Shown: positions 28,902 to 38,479 of the stretch, in pieces
Numbering within the stretch: position 1 is the stretch's first letter
Layout of the letters: every line of letters starts with the position of its first letter
Assembly: GCA_014360645.1 (NCBI GenBank)
Contig: JACIXD010000005.1
Coordinates: 1-64,000, forward strand
Direction of reading: 5' to 3'
Length of the DNA stretch: 64,000 bases
From: Actinomycetota bacterium
GTDB lineage: Bacteria; Actinomycetota; Geothermincolia; Geothermincolales; RBG-13-55-18
Position numbers and translations under genes: made by a program
Notes under the pieces: generated by a model
The model's input: the letters and a program-made list of their open reading frames with translations, nothing else
What the model was told of the DNA's origin: nothing
The model's database searches: none

Positions 28902-29240
28902 TTTCCCCTCCGTTTCTTTGCCTTATCCCCGTCCGATCGCCCGTCGACGCGAGAAAGCCGAGCCTGTCCGCGCAGGTTTCCCGCCGTGACGGCCGCCTCC
29001 GCCTCCTCGCTCGAAACCGTCATACGCCGCCTTGCGGCGCAGGCAGCACGCGCGTTCCTTTCAATATCTCCGGCCGTGTACACCTCTTTATATCGCCGCC
29101 ATCTTCTATTCTTGCCATTTGCGGGGATTTTACTCGTCATTTTTCGTCGCCCCCACGACAAGGCCTGCCGGCTCACCGGTTGCGGCATCCCGCGGGCGGC
29201 ACGACCCGGCATCCACGATGAGCCGCACGGCCGGCCGTTG

Positions 29241-29540
29241 GAGGAAGAAAGCGACGAAGTCGTTCAGGGCATGGGCGGTGATGGGGAGATGCGGGGGTCA
29301 AGATCCCCAGATGACCACGAGGGGGAGGAAGAAAGCGACGAAGTCGTTCAGGGCATGGGCGGTGATGGGGAGATGCGGGGGTCAGGATCCCCAGATGACC
29401 ACGAGGGGGAGGAAGAAAGCGACGAAGTCGTTCAGGGCATGGGCGGTGATGGGGAGATGCGGGGGTCAAGATCCCCAGATGACCACGAGGGGGAGGAAGA
29501 AAGCGACGAAGTTGTTCAGGGCATGGGCGGTGATGGGGGA
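29241..29540. repeat. 84-bp tandem repeat of the 3' end of the CPBP gene, four copies
   Basis: GAGGAAGAAAGCGACGAAG begins copies at 29241, 29325, 29409 and 29493, exactly 84 bases apart. The last copy is inside the CPBP protease gene and encodes its final codons, with the stop at 29466-29468. The three extra copies lie downstream of the gene and each repeats the terminal codons and the stop. The remainder of the 28902-29240 gap shows no gene. Confidence 0.93.
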
Positions 29541-30770
29541 CCAGAGGTTGTCGTTGTACTCGTAGAGAAGGCAGAAGATCACCCCTGCCAGGGTCCGCCC
29601 GATAAGCCCGAAGACGCTGAAGTGAACGGCGGAGAAGAGGAAGCCATTGAGGAACGCGGCGCCCCACAGACCCATGCGGTCTCGCATGGCCGGATACAGG
29701 TACCCCCGGAAGAAGAGTTCCTCGCAGATGGGAGCGGCAACGATGATGATCAGCCCGGCGATGAAGACGTCCGCGCCCGTGAGTTCCTTCACGTTCACGT
29801 CGAAAAACCCCTGCAGCCAGCGCTCGACGTTCTCCAGGCTCCGGAACATCCCCGCCGACATGAGGCCGCTGGCCACGGCCAGCCAGAAGGCGAGCGATCC
29901 TCCCACCAGCCCCAACCCCAGGCTGGCCGGGAGATTGCGCCCGTTCAGGCGCATCTCCTCCAGGGGGTTCCCGTAGCGGTAGACGACCAGGAAGGCGAAG
30001 GCCAGGGTGGAGGAATAAAGGAGCAGGGAGATGAGGAGTTGAGCCGCTCCCACGGAGACCTCCTCTCCCTGGCGCATCATGTAGGTCATGAGGCCGTTGA
30101 GCAGGAAGGGCACGGGGAGAAAGGCGAGCCCCGGCCACAGCTTCCAGGGGACGCCCGCATACATCGCTCCCGCATCCCGGGACCGGGCCCCGCTCCCGCC
30201 CGGGGTTCCGGCGCGGGCGTCGCGGAAACAGGCCTCGCACCAGCTCCTGTTCCCCTCCACCCTCCTGCACCCCGCGCAGATGAGAGCTCCGCACCTCGCA
30301 CAACGCGTCACCGCCCTCACTCCGGGGTGGTAGGCGCAGGTGGCCACCAGCTTCGCCGCCACGGGAGCGCCGCCCTCCGGAGATCCCGCACCGGGGCCGG
30401 CGGGAGGAGCCGCTCCCGCGCGAACGGCCCCCTCTCCCGGCGGAGAGGATGAAGGCGGGACGGGGGGAGGCGCGCTTGATGCCGGGTGGTAGGGGGAAGG
30501 CGAGGGGGTGACGGGACGAGCGTGTTCTCCCTGCGGGGGCCGCGCCGGCTCCTGCCTGGAAACGGTTTCCATCTCCCCCGCGGTGCCCCCTCCAGCAGGC
30601 GCGTTTCCGGCCGCCCGGAAATGTCGGCCCTCCGCCCGGGCGGCGCATTCGCGGCACCAGGGGCGCGCCGCCGCCTCCACCAGGCATTCGCGGCAGAGAT
30701 ATCTTCCGCAGCCCGCGCAGCGGGCCACCGCCGGCTCACGTGCGTGCACCTCGCAATAAGGACGCTGCAT
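29466..30770 (-). CDS. CPBP intramembrane protease with N-terminal zinc-finger module
   Basis: The protein has 434 residues. The N-terminus has B-box-like zinc motifs (CAGCGRYLCRECLVEAAARP and, after a Pro-rich linker, CARCGALICAGCRRVEGN). The C-terminal half is a multi-helix membrane domain with the CPBP (CaaX protease/bacteriocin-processing, Rce1-like) motifs EELFFRGYLY, FSAVHF and HALNNF, giving the catalytic Glu-Glu-xxx-Arg and two His positions. It should cleave a membrane-embedded or prenylated substrate; which one is unknown. It lies 36 bases after a related CPBP gene on the same strand, and its 3' end is amplified. Confidence 0.85.
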   Translation of the reverse strand: MQRPYCEVHAREPAVARCAGCGRYLCRECLVEAAARPWCRECAARAEGRHFRAAGNAPAGGGTAGEMETVSRQEPARPPQGEHARPVTPSPSPYHPASSAPPPVPPSSSPPGEGAVRAGAAPPAGPGAGSPEGGAPVAAKLVATCAYHPGVRAVTRCARCGALICAGCRRVEGNRSWCEACFRDARAGTPGGSGARSRDAGAMYAGVPWKLWPGLAFLPVPFLLNGLMTYMMRQGEEVSVGAAQLLISLLLYSSTLAFAFLVVYRYGNPLEEMRLNGRNLPASLGLGLVGGSLAFWLAVASGLMSAGMFRSLENVERWLQGFFDVNVKELTGADVFIAGLIIIVAAPICEELFFRGYLYPAMRDRMGLWGAAFLNGFLFSAVHFSVFGLIGRTLAGVIFCLLYEYNDNLWSPITAHALNNFVAFFLPLVVIWGS

Positions 30771-30806
30771 GCCTCTCCCGCGCCTTTCCCAGAGCGCCGC
30801 CCCGGG

Positions 30807-31820
30807 CTATCCGCCGACGAGAACGGTTATCAGCACCACCGCCAGGTTATACATAGAATGCGCCAGCATGGGCGCCACCAGGGATTCCGTCTTCTCGTAC
30901 AGGTAGGCGAGGATCATGCCCACCAACACCAGGGAGAGCATGAAGAGGGGCTGCATGTGCAGCGCTCCGAAGATCACCCCGTTGAGCGCTATCGCCCCCC
31001 ACACCCCCAGGCGCCTGCGCAGCGCGGGGTAGAAGAGCCCCCGGAAGAAGAGCTCCTCGAACACGGGCGCCAGCACCACCGTCACCAGCACCAGCAGCAC
31101 CAGGCTGCCTCCCCCCAGGTCGCGCAGGTGTTCGCTCTCCGCGCTCACCGGGCCGCGGCCGGCCAGGAGATAAAAGGCCAGGTAGACGAGGAAAAACGCC
31201 GCGTAGCTCAGGGCCACCGCCGCCATCGCCCCCAGCCACCCGAAGGCGAGGGTGCGGGAGGGTTTTCCCCAGCGCAGGCCCAGCTCCTCGCGCCCTCTGC
31301 CGTGCCGCCGCGGGATGACGGCCACACACAGGGCGATGAGGGGGCAGAGAAAGAGCGCGTAGGCCAGGTAGTTATAGATGACAGGGTTGTCGGTGGAGAC
31401 GAGGAGCACCACGCCCAGCACGGTGTAGATGCCGAAGATCGCCAGCCAGGATAACAACACCTCCGCCAGCCCCCAGTCCGCCCTCCACCACCTCCGTTCG
31501 CTCTCGCCGGCCGGCTCGGCCACGGGAGGAGCCGGCGCGGCGGGTGGAGCCGCGGGTGGAGTGGCCGGCGCCCATCCGGGTCCGTATCCCCAGGCCGGCA
31601 CGTCTCCACAGCCCGGAAACGCGGCAGGAGGCGGAGGAGCCGGCGCGGCGGCGCATACGGGGCAGAGATGACGCCCGGAGATGAAGCGGGCACACCGCGC
31701 GCAAGCCGGCCTCCCGCAAAGCACGCACACGGCGAAAGCGGGCTCGTAGGGATGCCATGCGCAGCGGGGCAGCCGGGGGAGGATACCCTCTTCCCCGCCT
31801 CCGCGCGCGCTCCCCTCCAT
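30807..31820 (-). CDS. CPBP intramembrane protease with N-terminal zinc-finger module (second paralogue)
   Basis: The protein has 337 residues. The N-terminal B-box-like segment has C/H pairs (CAWHPYEPAFAVCVLCGRPA and following CARC, CPVC), then a Pro/Ala linker, then about seven membrane helices with EELFFRGLFY, FGALHM and HSMYNL, the CPBP catalytic positions. Its ATG follows the stop of asd with no intervening base (TAGATG), so it is probably co-transcribed and translationally coupled with asd. It shares its design with the next gene, indicating a tandem paralogous pair. Confidence 0.85.
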   Translation of the reverse strand: MEGSARGGGEEGILPRLPRCAWHPYEPAFAVCVLCGRPACARCARFISGRHLCPVCAAAPAPPPPAAFPGCGDVPAWGYGPGWAPATPPAAPPAAPAPPVAEPAGESERRWWRADWGLAEVLLSWLAIFGIYTVLGVVLLVSTDNPVIYNYLAYALFLCPLIALCVAVIPRRHGRGREELGLRWGKPSRTLAFGWLGAMAAVALSYAAFFLVYLAFYLLAGRGPVSAESEHLRDLGGGSLVLLVLVTVVLAPVFEELFFRGLFYPALRRRLGVWGAIALNGVIFGALHMQPLFMLSLVLVGMILAYLYEKTESLVAPMLAHSMYNLAVVLITVLVGG

Positions 31821-32828
31821 CTAATACCCCTGGATGAGCTCCGCTATCTGCACGGCGTTCAGCGCCGCGCCCTTGCGCAGGTTGTCCGCCACGATCCACA
31901 TGTTCAGGGCGCGCGGACAAGAGGTGTCGGCGCGGATCCGGCCCACGTAGCAGGGATCCTTCCCGGCGGCGTCCAGCGCCAGCGGATAGAGGTTGTTCGC
32001 GGGGTCGTCCACCACCTCCACTCCCGGTGCCCCGGCCAGGATGCCTCTCGCCTCTTCCGGGGAGATCGCCTCCTCGAACTCCGCGTTCACGGACTCGGAA
32101 TGGCCTATGAAGACGGGCACCCGTACCGTGGTCGCGGACACCGGCAGATCCGGAAGGCCCATGATCTTCCTGGTCTCGTTGACCATCTTCATCTCTTCCT
32201 TTGTGTGGCCGCCGTCCAGGAAGACGTCGATGTGCGGCAGGCAGTTGAAGGCGATGGGGTGCGGGTAGACGCGGGCGGTCGGCTCCCTCTCCTCCAGCAC
32301 CTCCCTGGCTTGCTGCCGCAGCTCCTCCACCGCGTCCTTCCCCGTCCCGGAGACGGACTGGTAGGTGGAGACCACCACCCTGCGCAGAGGCGAGCGGTCG
32401 TGCAGGGGCTTGAGCACCACCACCATCTGGATGGTGGAGCAGTTGGGGTTGGCGATGATGCCGCGGTGGCGGCGGGCATCTTCGGGGTTGACCTCCGGGA
32501 CCACCAGGGGCACGTCCTCCTGCATGCGGAAGGCGCTGCTGTTGTCCACCACCACCGCCCCCGCCTCCACGGCCAGCGGGGCGAAGCGCCGCGAGATCTC
32601 CGCGCCGGCGGAAAACAAGGCGAGGTCGATCCCCCGGAAGGAGCCCTCGTCCAGCACCTCGACCTCCACCTCCTCGCCGCGGAAGAAAAACCGCCGCCCC
32701 CGCGAGCGTTCGGAAGCGAGCAGGCGCAGTTCCGCCACGGGAAAGCCCCTCTCCTCGAGGATCTCCCGCATCGCCTGGCCCACCATCCCGGTGGCCCCGA
32801 CCACGGCTACCCTGAGCTCCCTGGCCAT
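31821..32828 (-). CDS. asd: Aspartate-semialdehyde dehydrogenase
   Basis: The protein has 335 residues. NADP-binding GATGMVGQ (11-18) is near the N-terminus. The catalytic Cys130 lies in NPNCSTIQMV and the substrate-binding RVPVFIGHSE is present. It reduces aspartyl phosphate to aspartate semialdehyde for lysine/diaminopimelate, threonine and methionine synthesis. AAGGAGAAC precedes the ATG. It follows lysC on the same strand, separated by 301 bases in which I see no gene. Confidence 0.96.
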   Translation of the reverse strand: MARELRVAVVGATGMVGQAMREILEERGFPVAELRLLASERSRGRRFFFRGEEVEVEVLDEGSFRGIDLALFSAGAEISRRFAPLAVEAGAVVVDNSSAFRMQEDVPLVVPEVNPEDARRHRGIIANPNCSTIQMVVVLKPLHDRSPLRRVVVSTYQSVSGTGKDAVEELRQQAREVLEEREPTARVYPHPIAFNCLPHIDVFLDGGHTKEEMKMVNETRKIMGLPDLPVSATTVRVPVFIGHSESVNAEFEEAISPEEARGILAGAPGVEVVDDPANNLYPLALDAAGKDPCYVGRIRADTSCPRALNMWIVADNLRKGAALNAVQIAELIQGY

Positions 32829-33129
32829 GTTCTCCTTCTCTTTCCCCTGCTCTACCTCGCCCGCTGATGCCTGTCCGCCTCTTGCCGGCCATGCCGGTCT
32901 TTATCTCCTCCGCAACGAATCGGCATGGTTAAAAATGCCAACACCCTTTCCTTTCACCGGCCGGGCCGGGTTTTCCTTCCCTTTTCCGCCTTCCTTCCCC
33001 ACGTTCCCCCGCTCCCGTCCTGCACCCGGGGCGTCGCCCGCGGGGTGCCGTTTCGCGGCGCACGAGCCCGAAGCCCTGAACGCCGCTCGGCCGGAACGCC
33101 CCGGCCGCGCGCCTTCCCGCCCGCGGGGC

Positions 33130-34362
33130 TCAGGCCCGCATCACCACCCCCCTGTCCAGGCCGAACTTGGCATGGATGGCCCTCACCGCCTTGAGGGCGT
33201 CCTCGGCGCGGATGACGCAGCTTATCTTGATGGTCGAGGTGCTGATCATCTCGATGTTGATCCCGTTCTCCGCCAGCGCGCTGAACATGTCCGCGGCCAC
33301 CCCGGGGTGGGTGCGCATCCCCGCGCCCACCAGACTGACCTTGGCGATGCCCTCGTCCACCGCCGTCCCCGCCGCCCCCAGCTCCACCGCGACCCTTTCG
33401 CTGATCTCCGCCGCTTTGGCCAGATCCTGCAGGCCCACGGTGAAGGAGATGTCCGTCCTCTGGTCGGCGCTCACGTTCTGGATGATCATGTCCACGTTTA
33501 TGTTCTCGGCGGCCAGGGCCTGGAACAACCTGGCAGCCACGCCGGGGCGGTCCGGGACGTTGAAGACGGTCACCTTCGCCTCCTCCGTCTCGTGCGTCAC
33601 CCCGCTGATGATCGCCTTCTCCATGCGCTCGTCCCCCTCCGAGATCCACGTTCCCTCCTCGCGTGAAAAGCTGGACCTCACATGAATCACCACCCCGTAG
33701 TTCCTCGCGAACTCGACGCTGCGCAACTGCAGCACTTTCGCGCCGGTGGCGGCCATCTCCAGCATCTCCTCGTAGGAGAGGTGCGAGAGCTTGCGCGCCT
33801 CCGGCACCAGCCTGGGGTCCGCGGTATATACCCCGTCCACGTCGGTATAGATCTCGCACACCTCCGCCCCCAGGGCCGCGGCCAGGGCCACCGCCGTGGT
33901 GTCGGAGCCCCCGCGCCCCAGGGTGGTTATCTGGTCGTCCAAGGTCACTCCCTGGAAGCCGGCGACGATGACGATGTTTCCCTTCTCCAACTCGTCCAGT
34001 ATACGGCCCACCTTCACGTCCAGGATCTTGGCTTTGGTGTGGGCGCCGTCGGTCACGATGCCCACCTGGGCGCCCGTGAAGGAGATGGCCTCGTACCCCA
34101 GCTCGTGGATGGCCATGGAGAGCAGGGCAACGGAGATCTGCTCCCCGGTGGCGAGCAGCATGTCCATCTCCCGCTCGCGCGGAGAGGGGGTTATCTCGTA
34201 GGCGAGCTTGACCAGGCGGTCGGTGGTGTCTCCCAGGGCGGAGATGACCACCACCACGTGGTCCCCGCTTCTCCTGGCTTCGCAGACGCGGCGCGCCACG
34301 TTGCGTATGCGCTCGGTATCCGCCACCGAGGTGCCGCCGTATTTCTGAACCGTGATCTTCAA
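33130..34362 (-). CDS. lysC: Aspartate kinase
   Basis: The protein has 410 residues. The kinase domain begins with KYGGTSV and contains [14 protein letters not shown], typical of class II aspartokinases. Two C-terminal ACT domains (about 265-340 and 345-408; [26 protein letters not shown]) form the allosteric site for lysine and/or threonine. It phosphorylates aspartate, the first step of the pathway continued by asd. No lysine riboswitch-like leader was recognised in the following gap upstream of the gene. Confidence 0.96.
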   Translation of the reverse strand: MKITVQKYGGTSVADTERIRNVARRVCEARRSGDHVVVVISALGDTTDRLVKLAYEITPSPREREMDMLLATGEQISVALLSMAIHELGYEAISFTGAQVGIVTDGAHTKAKILDVKVGRILDELEKGNIVIVAGFQGVTLDDQITTLGRGGSDTTAVALAAALGAEVCEIYTDVDGVYTADPRLVPEARKLSHLSYEEMLEMAATGAKVLQLRSVEFARNYGVVIHVRSSFSREEGTWISEGDERMEKAIISGVTHETEEAKVTVFNVPDRPGVAARLFQALAAENINVDMIIQNVSADQRTDISFTVGLQDLAKAAEISERVAVELGAAGTAVDEGIAKVSLVGAGMRTHPGVAADMFSALAENGINIEMISTSTIKISCVIRAEDALKAVRAIHAKFGLDRGVVMRA

Positions 34363-34650
34363 CCTGCGCCGCCTTCTTCTCCTCGCGGCCTTGCCCGCAC
34401 GGGGCGGGCAGCCTCCCTTTTCCAGCCCGATCCCGGGACGCCGGCCCTTCTTTAGAAGTGTGGGCGAAGATGGCGACCGGAGTCAAGGCGACCTGGCCCT
34501 CTCCCTCACGGATCGGTCCCATGAAGGAAAAGGTTCGTGGGCGCTATACGGCGCGAGCAAGGTGCTCGCGACCCACATGGCGGCGATCTCGGCCGGCGGC
34601 CGGGACGTGAGCCTTGTGCGCGACAGGCATCCGTCGAGAGCGGAGTCGGG

Positions 34651-34799
34651 AAAACGCCCTCGCGTGCGGAGGGGATGGGAAGTTGGGCGCGGTATCCGGT
34701 CGCGGCTCTCAAAACGCCCTCGCGTGCGGAGGGGATGGGTGTAGTCCCCTCCCCGAATCGTGTGCCTACACAAAACGCCCTCGCGTGCGGAGGGGATGG
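34651..34799. CRISPR. Three-repeat CRISPR-like array without cas genes
   Basis: A 28-bp sequence beginning AAAACGCCCTCGCGTGCGGA is repeated exactly at 34651-34678, 34711-34738 and 34772-34799. The two intervening segments are 32 and 33 bases and unrelated to each other. Repeat length, spacer length, the internal CCCTC/GAGGG palindrome and the GGGGATGG end resemble type I-E/I-C style arrays. No cas gene is in the window. Nothing else was found in the 34363-35049 gap. Confidence 0.65.
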
Positions 34800-35049
34800 T
34801 GTCCCGGGATCACTTCTGCGGAGGGTCGGCGGCGAGACGGCTCCGGGCAGTCAAATGAGCGCTGCCTGCCCCGTGCACGAGGTACCCGTAGGCCTCGAGC
34901 CGCGCAGCCCCGCTGCCCTGTCGACAGCGGCATCGATAATGCGACGTATCTTGAACGAATGCCCTGGACTGAGCCGCGCTTTCCCGGTCATTGCCGCTGC
35001 GTTCCTCGCGCAGCGACATCTGGCACCCCGCCCCCCGGAGGTCGAGAGG

Positions 35050-35646
35050 TCAAAGCTCGAGGCGCCCTTTCAGCGCCCGTCCCAGGGTGATCTCGTCCGC
35101 GTATTCCAGGTCTCCCCCTACCGGGAGACCGCTGGCGATGCGCGTAACCTTGACCCCCAGCGGCTTGAGGAGACCGGCGAGGTAGGAAGCGGTGGCCTCC
35201 CCCTCCACCCTGGGGTTGGTGGCCATGATCACCTCGCTGACCCCGTCCCTACGCACCCTCTCCAGGAGCTCCCTGACCTTGAGGTCCTCCGGCCCGATGC
35301 CGTCGATGGGAGAGATGGCGCCCCCCAGTACGTGATAGAGGCCGCGGAATTCCCCCGTGCGCTCCACCGCCACGATATCCTGCGGCCGCTCGACCACGCA
35401 GACCAGCGATGGGTCGCGCCGCGGGTTGGCGCAGAACTCGCAAAGCTCTCCCTGGGCGAAGTTGAAGCACCGCGAGCAGAAGGTGACCTTCTCCCTCGCC
35501 TCCACGATGGCCTCGGCTAGGGCGCGCGCCTCTTCCGGAGGCACCTTTAGCAGGTGAAAGGTGAGGCGCTGGGCGGTCTTCTGGCCTATGCCGGGGAGTT
35601 TGGAGAGCTCCTCCACCAGGCGCGCGATGGGCTGGGCGTACAGCAA
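35050..35646 (-). CDS. recR: Recombination mediator RecR
   Basis: The protein has 198 residues from a TTG start at 35646, chosen because family proteins begin just before YAQPIARLVEELSKLPGIGQ. It has an N-terminal helix-hairpin-helix (LPGIGQKTAQRL), a C4 zinc finger (CSRCFNFAQGELCEFC) and a Toprim domain (LVCVVERPQDIVAVER onward), then the ATNPRVEGEATA segment. RecR loads RecA at gaps with RecF/RecO. A longer frame continues upstream but its translation is shadow sequence of ybaB. It is last in the ffs-dnaX-ybaB-recR block. Confidence 0.95.
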   Translation of the reverse strand: MLYAQPIARLVEELSKLPGIGQKTAQRLTFHLLKVPPEEARALAEAIVEAREKVTFCSRCFNFAQGELCEFCANPRRDPSLVCVVERPQDIVAVERTGEFRGLYHVLGGAISPIDGIGPEDLKVRELLERVRRDGVSEVIMATNPRVEGEATASYLAGLLKPLGVKVTRIASGLPVGGDLEYADEITLGRALKGRLEL

Positions 35647-35659
35647 CGTCGCGCTCCCG

Positions 35660-35974
35660 TCAGGTGAGGCCGGGGATCTTGAGCCCCTTGGTGAAGGCCC
35701 CCATGCGCTCCTCCGCCAGTTCACGGGATCTGCGCAGGGCCTCGGACACCGCCGCCAGCACCAGGTCCTCCAGCATCTCCACATCCTCCGGGTCCACCGC
35801 CTGGGGGTCGATCTTCACCTCCAGCACGTTCTGCTGCCCGTCGGCCACAACCTTCACCATGCCGCCCCCCGAGGTGGCCTCCACGCGCTCCTCCGCCAGG
35901 GCTTCCTGCGCCTCCAGCATCTGGCGCTGCAGCTTCTGCGCCTGTTTCATCATCTTCTGGATGTTTCCGTTCAT
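35660..35974 (-). CDS. ybaB: YbaB/EbfC nucleoid-associated protein
   Basis: The protein has 104 residues starting [20 protein letters not shown], with GGAGG placed 5 bases ahead of the ATG at 35974. It is a helix-strand-helix DNA-binding protein: N-terminal amphipathic helix, a beta segment ([20 protein letters not shown]) and a C-terminal helix. It lies between dnaX and recR with a 13-base gap to recR, the classic order. Confidence 0.93.
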   Translation of the reverse strand: MNGNIQKMMKQAQKLQRQMLEAQEALAEERVEATSGGGMVKVVADGQQNVLEVKIDPQAVDPEDVEMLEDLVLAAVSEALRRSRELAEERMGAFTKGLKIPGLT

Positions 35975-36160
35975 GGTCACCTCCGCCTCATCGAGCCGCA
36001 CCCTTCGCGGGGCCGGGACGCCTCCCCGGCCGGGCATGGGCCCGGGCTCCGCACCGCGCGGTATTCCGCCGCCGCGCCCGGATTGCCCGCGGCGGTTCCC
36101 GCGGCGCCCCTTCCGTCCCGTCGCTTCCCGCCTCGCGTCTCTCCCGCGCTCGTCCTCCGT

Positions 36161-38128
36161 CTATTCCCCCAGGGTGATCTCCTCGATCACCTCCGCTCCG
36201 AAGATGTCCTTGACCAGCTTCACCCTGCCCGCATCGTGCCCCTCGGCCGCGGCGCCGGCGTAGGGCCCGCGCCTGCCGGTCCTCTCCGGCTCGCCGCGCT
36301 CCCTGACAGGGGCGGTCTCCGGGGGTGCCTCTTCCTCTTCCTCCTCCGTCTCGGCCGGTCCCCTCTTCTCCGCGGCCTCTCTTTCCGGCCCGCTTCCCTT
36401 CGCCGTCCCGGGCTCCTCCGCCGGCGCGGCCGCCTTCCCTGCCGGCACCTCGCGCTCCCGCTCCACGCGCTCCGCCGCCTTCTCCTTTTCCCGCCCGGCG
36501 GGGGGTCGCGGAACGCCTTTCGAGCCCTCCTCCAGCCTCGTTATCACCTTCAGCCCGACGCCCAGCACCTCTTCCAGCGCGGCCTCGAGCACTTCCTTGT
36601 TGGCATCTTTTTCCATCTCGCCGCGGTGGAACGAGCGTTCCGGCGGGAAGGAGAGCACCAGCTCCCCTCCCTCCACCTCCGCCGGCCTGCCTTCCAGCAG
36701 GAGGGCGTGCACGGTTATCTTCCTCTCCTTCACGCGCTCCCTGATCTGGGGCCAGGACCTCTTCACCGTCGCCACGTCCAGCGGCATTCCGGCGGGCTGC
36801 TCCGCGTACGGACGCCCCGCCGCCTCCTCGCGCCGTTCCGGCGGCCTCTCCACCGACGGCGCGTCCGGGGGTTTTTCCGCGCTCTTTCCGGCCCCGGCTG
36901 TCCCACGCGGCGCGGCTGGGGGAGCCTTCGCGGCCGGCCTTTCCGCTTCCGCCGCCGAGAGGGCGCCCCGGCGCGCCATCCTCTCCAGCTCTCCCTCCAA
37001 CCTCTCCACACGCGCCAGGATGGCCTCGGGAGCGGGATCGAGCTCCGCCACCGCCATGCCCACCAGGGCGCTCTCCAGCAGGAGCCGGGGCGAGGAATCG
37101 GAGCGCATCTCCCTCTCCGCCTCCGCGAGGGCGGCGATGAAGTGGTGGAGACGCCCGGCGGGGATGCTCTCGGACTGCTCGCGCATGCTCGCGTAGGCCT
37201 CCTCGTCCACCTCCAGCTCCTCGGAAGAGAAGCCGGCTTGCTGGAGAAGCAGGACCTTGCGGAAGTGCTCCCGCGCACCGCGCGCGAACTGAGCCAGGTC
37301 CTTTCCCTCCTCGTAGGCCCTTTCCACCACCGCCAACGCCCCCGCCGCATCTCCGGCGGCCAGGCGGTCGCCCAGCTCCACCAGCAGTTCGTCCTCCACC
37401 ATGCCCAGAAACCCCGCCACCCCGGCCTCGTCCACCTCGCCGTCCCCGTAGCTGGCTACCTGCTCCAGCAGCACCAGGGCGTCGCGAGCCGAGCCCTTGG
37501 CCCTGCGGGCGAGGAGGCGCAGCGCTTTCTCGGTGATCCTGATCCCCTCGCGCTCGCTCACCACGGCCAGGTGTTCCGCGAGCCTTTTCGCGGAGACGCC
37601 GCGAAAATCGTAGCGCTGGCAGCGGGAGAGGATGGTCTGGGGCATCTTGTGCGGCTCGGTGGTGGCGAGCACGAAGACCACGTGCTGGGGTGGCTCCTCC
37701 AGCGTCTTGAGAAAGGCATTGAAGGCCTCCTTGGTGAGCATGTGCGCCTCGTCCAGGATATACACCTTGATGCGCGCCGAGGCGGGAGAGAACACCACGC
37801 GCTCCCTCAGGTCGCGGATGTCGTCTATGCCGCGATTGGAGGCGGCGTCCACCTCCACCACGTCCACCGAGGTTCCCTCGGTTATCTCCCTGCAAGGCGC
37901 ACAGCGGTTGCAGGGGTTGGGGGTGGGTCCTTCCTCGCAGTTCAGGGCCTTGGCCAGGATGCGCGCGGTGCTCGTCTTCCCGGTCCCCCGCGGCCCGGTG
38001 AAGAGGTAGGCGTGGGAGAAGTTCCCGTTGCGCAGGGAATTCGCCAGGGTACGGGTGACGTATTCCTGCCCCAGCACCTCCTCAAAGTTCTGGGGCCGCC
38101 ATTTCCTGTACAGCGCCACGTAAGCCAT
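36161..38128 (-). CDS. dnaX: DNA polymerase III subunits gamma and tau
   Basis: The protein has 655 residues from ATG 38128 (GGGAG 6 bases upstream; an ATG two codons earlier is too close to it). AAA+ motifs: FTGPRGTGKTSTAR, zinc cysteines CEEGPTPNPCNRCAPC, DEAHML and the sensor/arginine-finger segment ILSRCQRYDF. The C-terminal half (about 370-655) is Ala/Glu/Pro-rich and low in complexity, as in many tau tails. It is the clamp-loader motor. It lies directly downstream of the SRP RNA gene on the same strand. Confidence 0.96.
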   Translation of the reverse strand: MAYVALYRKWRPQNFEEVLGQEYVTRTLANSLRNGNFSHAYLFTGPRGTGKTSTARILAKALNCEEGPTPNPCNRCAPCREITEGTSVDVVEVDAASNRGIDDIRDLRERVVFSPASARIKVYILDEAHMLTKEAFNAFLKTLEEPPQHVVFVLATTEPHKMPQTILSRCQRYDFRGVSAKRLAEHLAVVSEREGIRITEKALRLLARRAKGSARDALVLLEQVASYGDGEVDEAGVAGFLGMVEDELLVELGDRLAAGDAAGALAVVERAYEEGKDLAQFARGAREHFRKVLLLQQAGFSSEELEVDEEAYASMREQSESIPAGRLHHFIAALAEAEREMRSDSSPRLLLESALVGMAVAELDPAPEAILARVERLEGELERMARRGALSAAEAERPAAKAPPAAPRGTAGAGKSAEKPPDAPSVERPPERREEAAGRPYAEQPAGMPLDVATVKRSWPQIRERVKERKITVHALLLEGRPAEVEGGELVLSFPPERSFHRGEMEKDANKEVLEAALEEVLGVGLKVITRLEEGSKGVPRPPAGREKEKAAERVEREREVPAGKAAAPAEEPGTAKGSGPEREAAEKRGPAETEEEEEEAPPETAPVRERGEPERTGRRGPYAGAAAEGHDAGRVKLVKDIFGAEVIEEITLGE

Positions 38129-38193
38129 GGTCATCTCCCGCTCGCCGGGATGCGTCCGGCCCCCACCGCCGGGCGTCGTTCAAATATACAGGT

Positions 38194-38467
38194 GTGATCG
38201 TGCACCCTTCCTCGACTCCCGGCCCCAAGCGCTACACGGGTAGTTGGCTCCGGACAGGTTGATCTGCGGCACACGAGAAGATTTGCTTACCGCTGCTTCC
38301 TTCCGGACCTGACGGGGTTCGCAAGTTCCCGTTGCGCAGGACCCGACCTTCAACACCACTTGCCTGTGCGCAATACTCAAGACCGGAGAGCCTCAGTTGG
38401 GGATTCGGCCCCGCTGTAGCGGATTGCGGGTTCAGGGCACCGCTAGCTCCCCGCTTAGCACGATCAC
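38194..38467 (-). ncRNA. ffs: Signal recognition particle RNA, large (Alu-containing) type
   Basis: On the minus strand the conserved domain IV hairpin GTCAGGTCCGGAAGGAAGCA is present, with GCAGCG following. The two ends are complementary (5' GTGATCGTGC against 3' GTGCACGATCAC). The total length of about 274 nt is that of the long Gram-positive SRP RNA with a 5'/3' Alu domain. It forms SRP with Ffh. It immediately precedes dnaX, as in many Gram-positive genomes. Confidence 0.95.
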
Positions 38468-38473
38468 GTCTCT

Positions 38474-38479
38474 AGTATA
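38474..38479 (-). promoter_or_regulatory. -10 box of the SRP RNA gene
   Basis: TATACT on the minus strand ends 6 bases before the inferred 5' end of the SRP RNA at 38467. No clear -35 element is visible. Confidence 0.45.

Noticed and set aside
27393-30452. A plus-strand open frame of about 1,000 codons
   Set aside because: It crosses the 119-bp and 84-bp repeats and is antisense to the uspA-like gene and the CPBP gene. Its translation is low-complexity, and GC-rich DNA readily gives such long antisense frames.
35561-38197. A plus-strand frame of nearly 880 codons
   Set aside because: It is the shadow of recR, ybaB and dnaX on the opposite strand; the protein is Arg/Pro/His-rich with no family signature.
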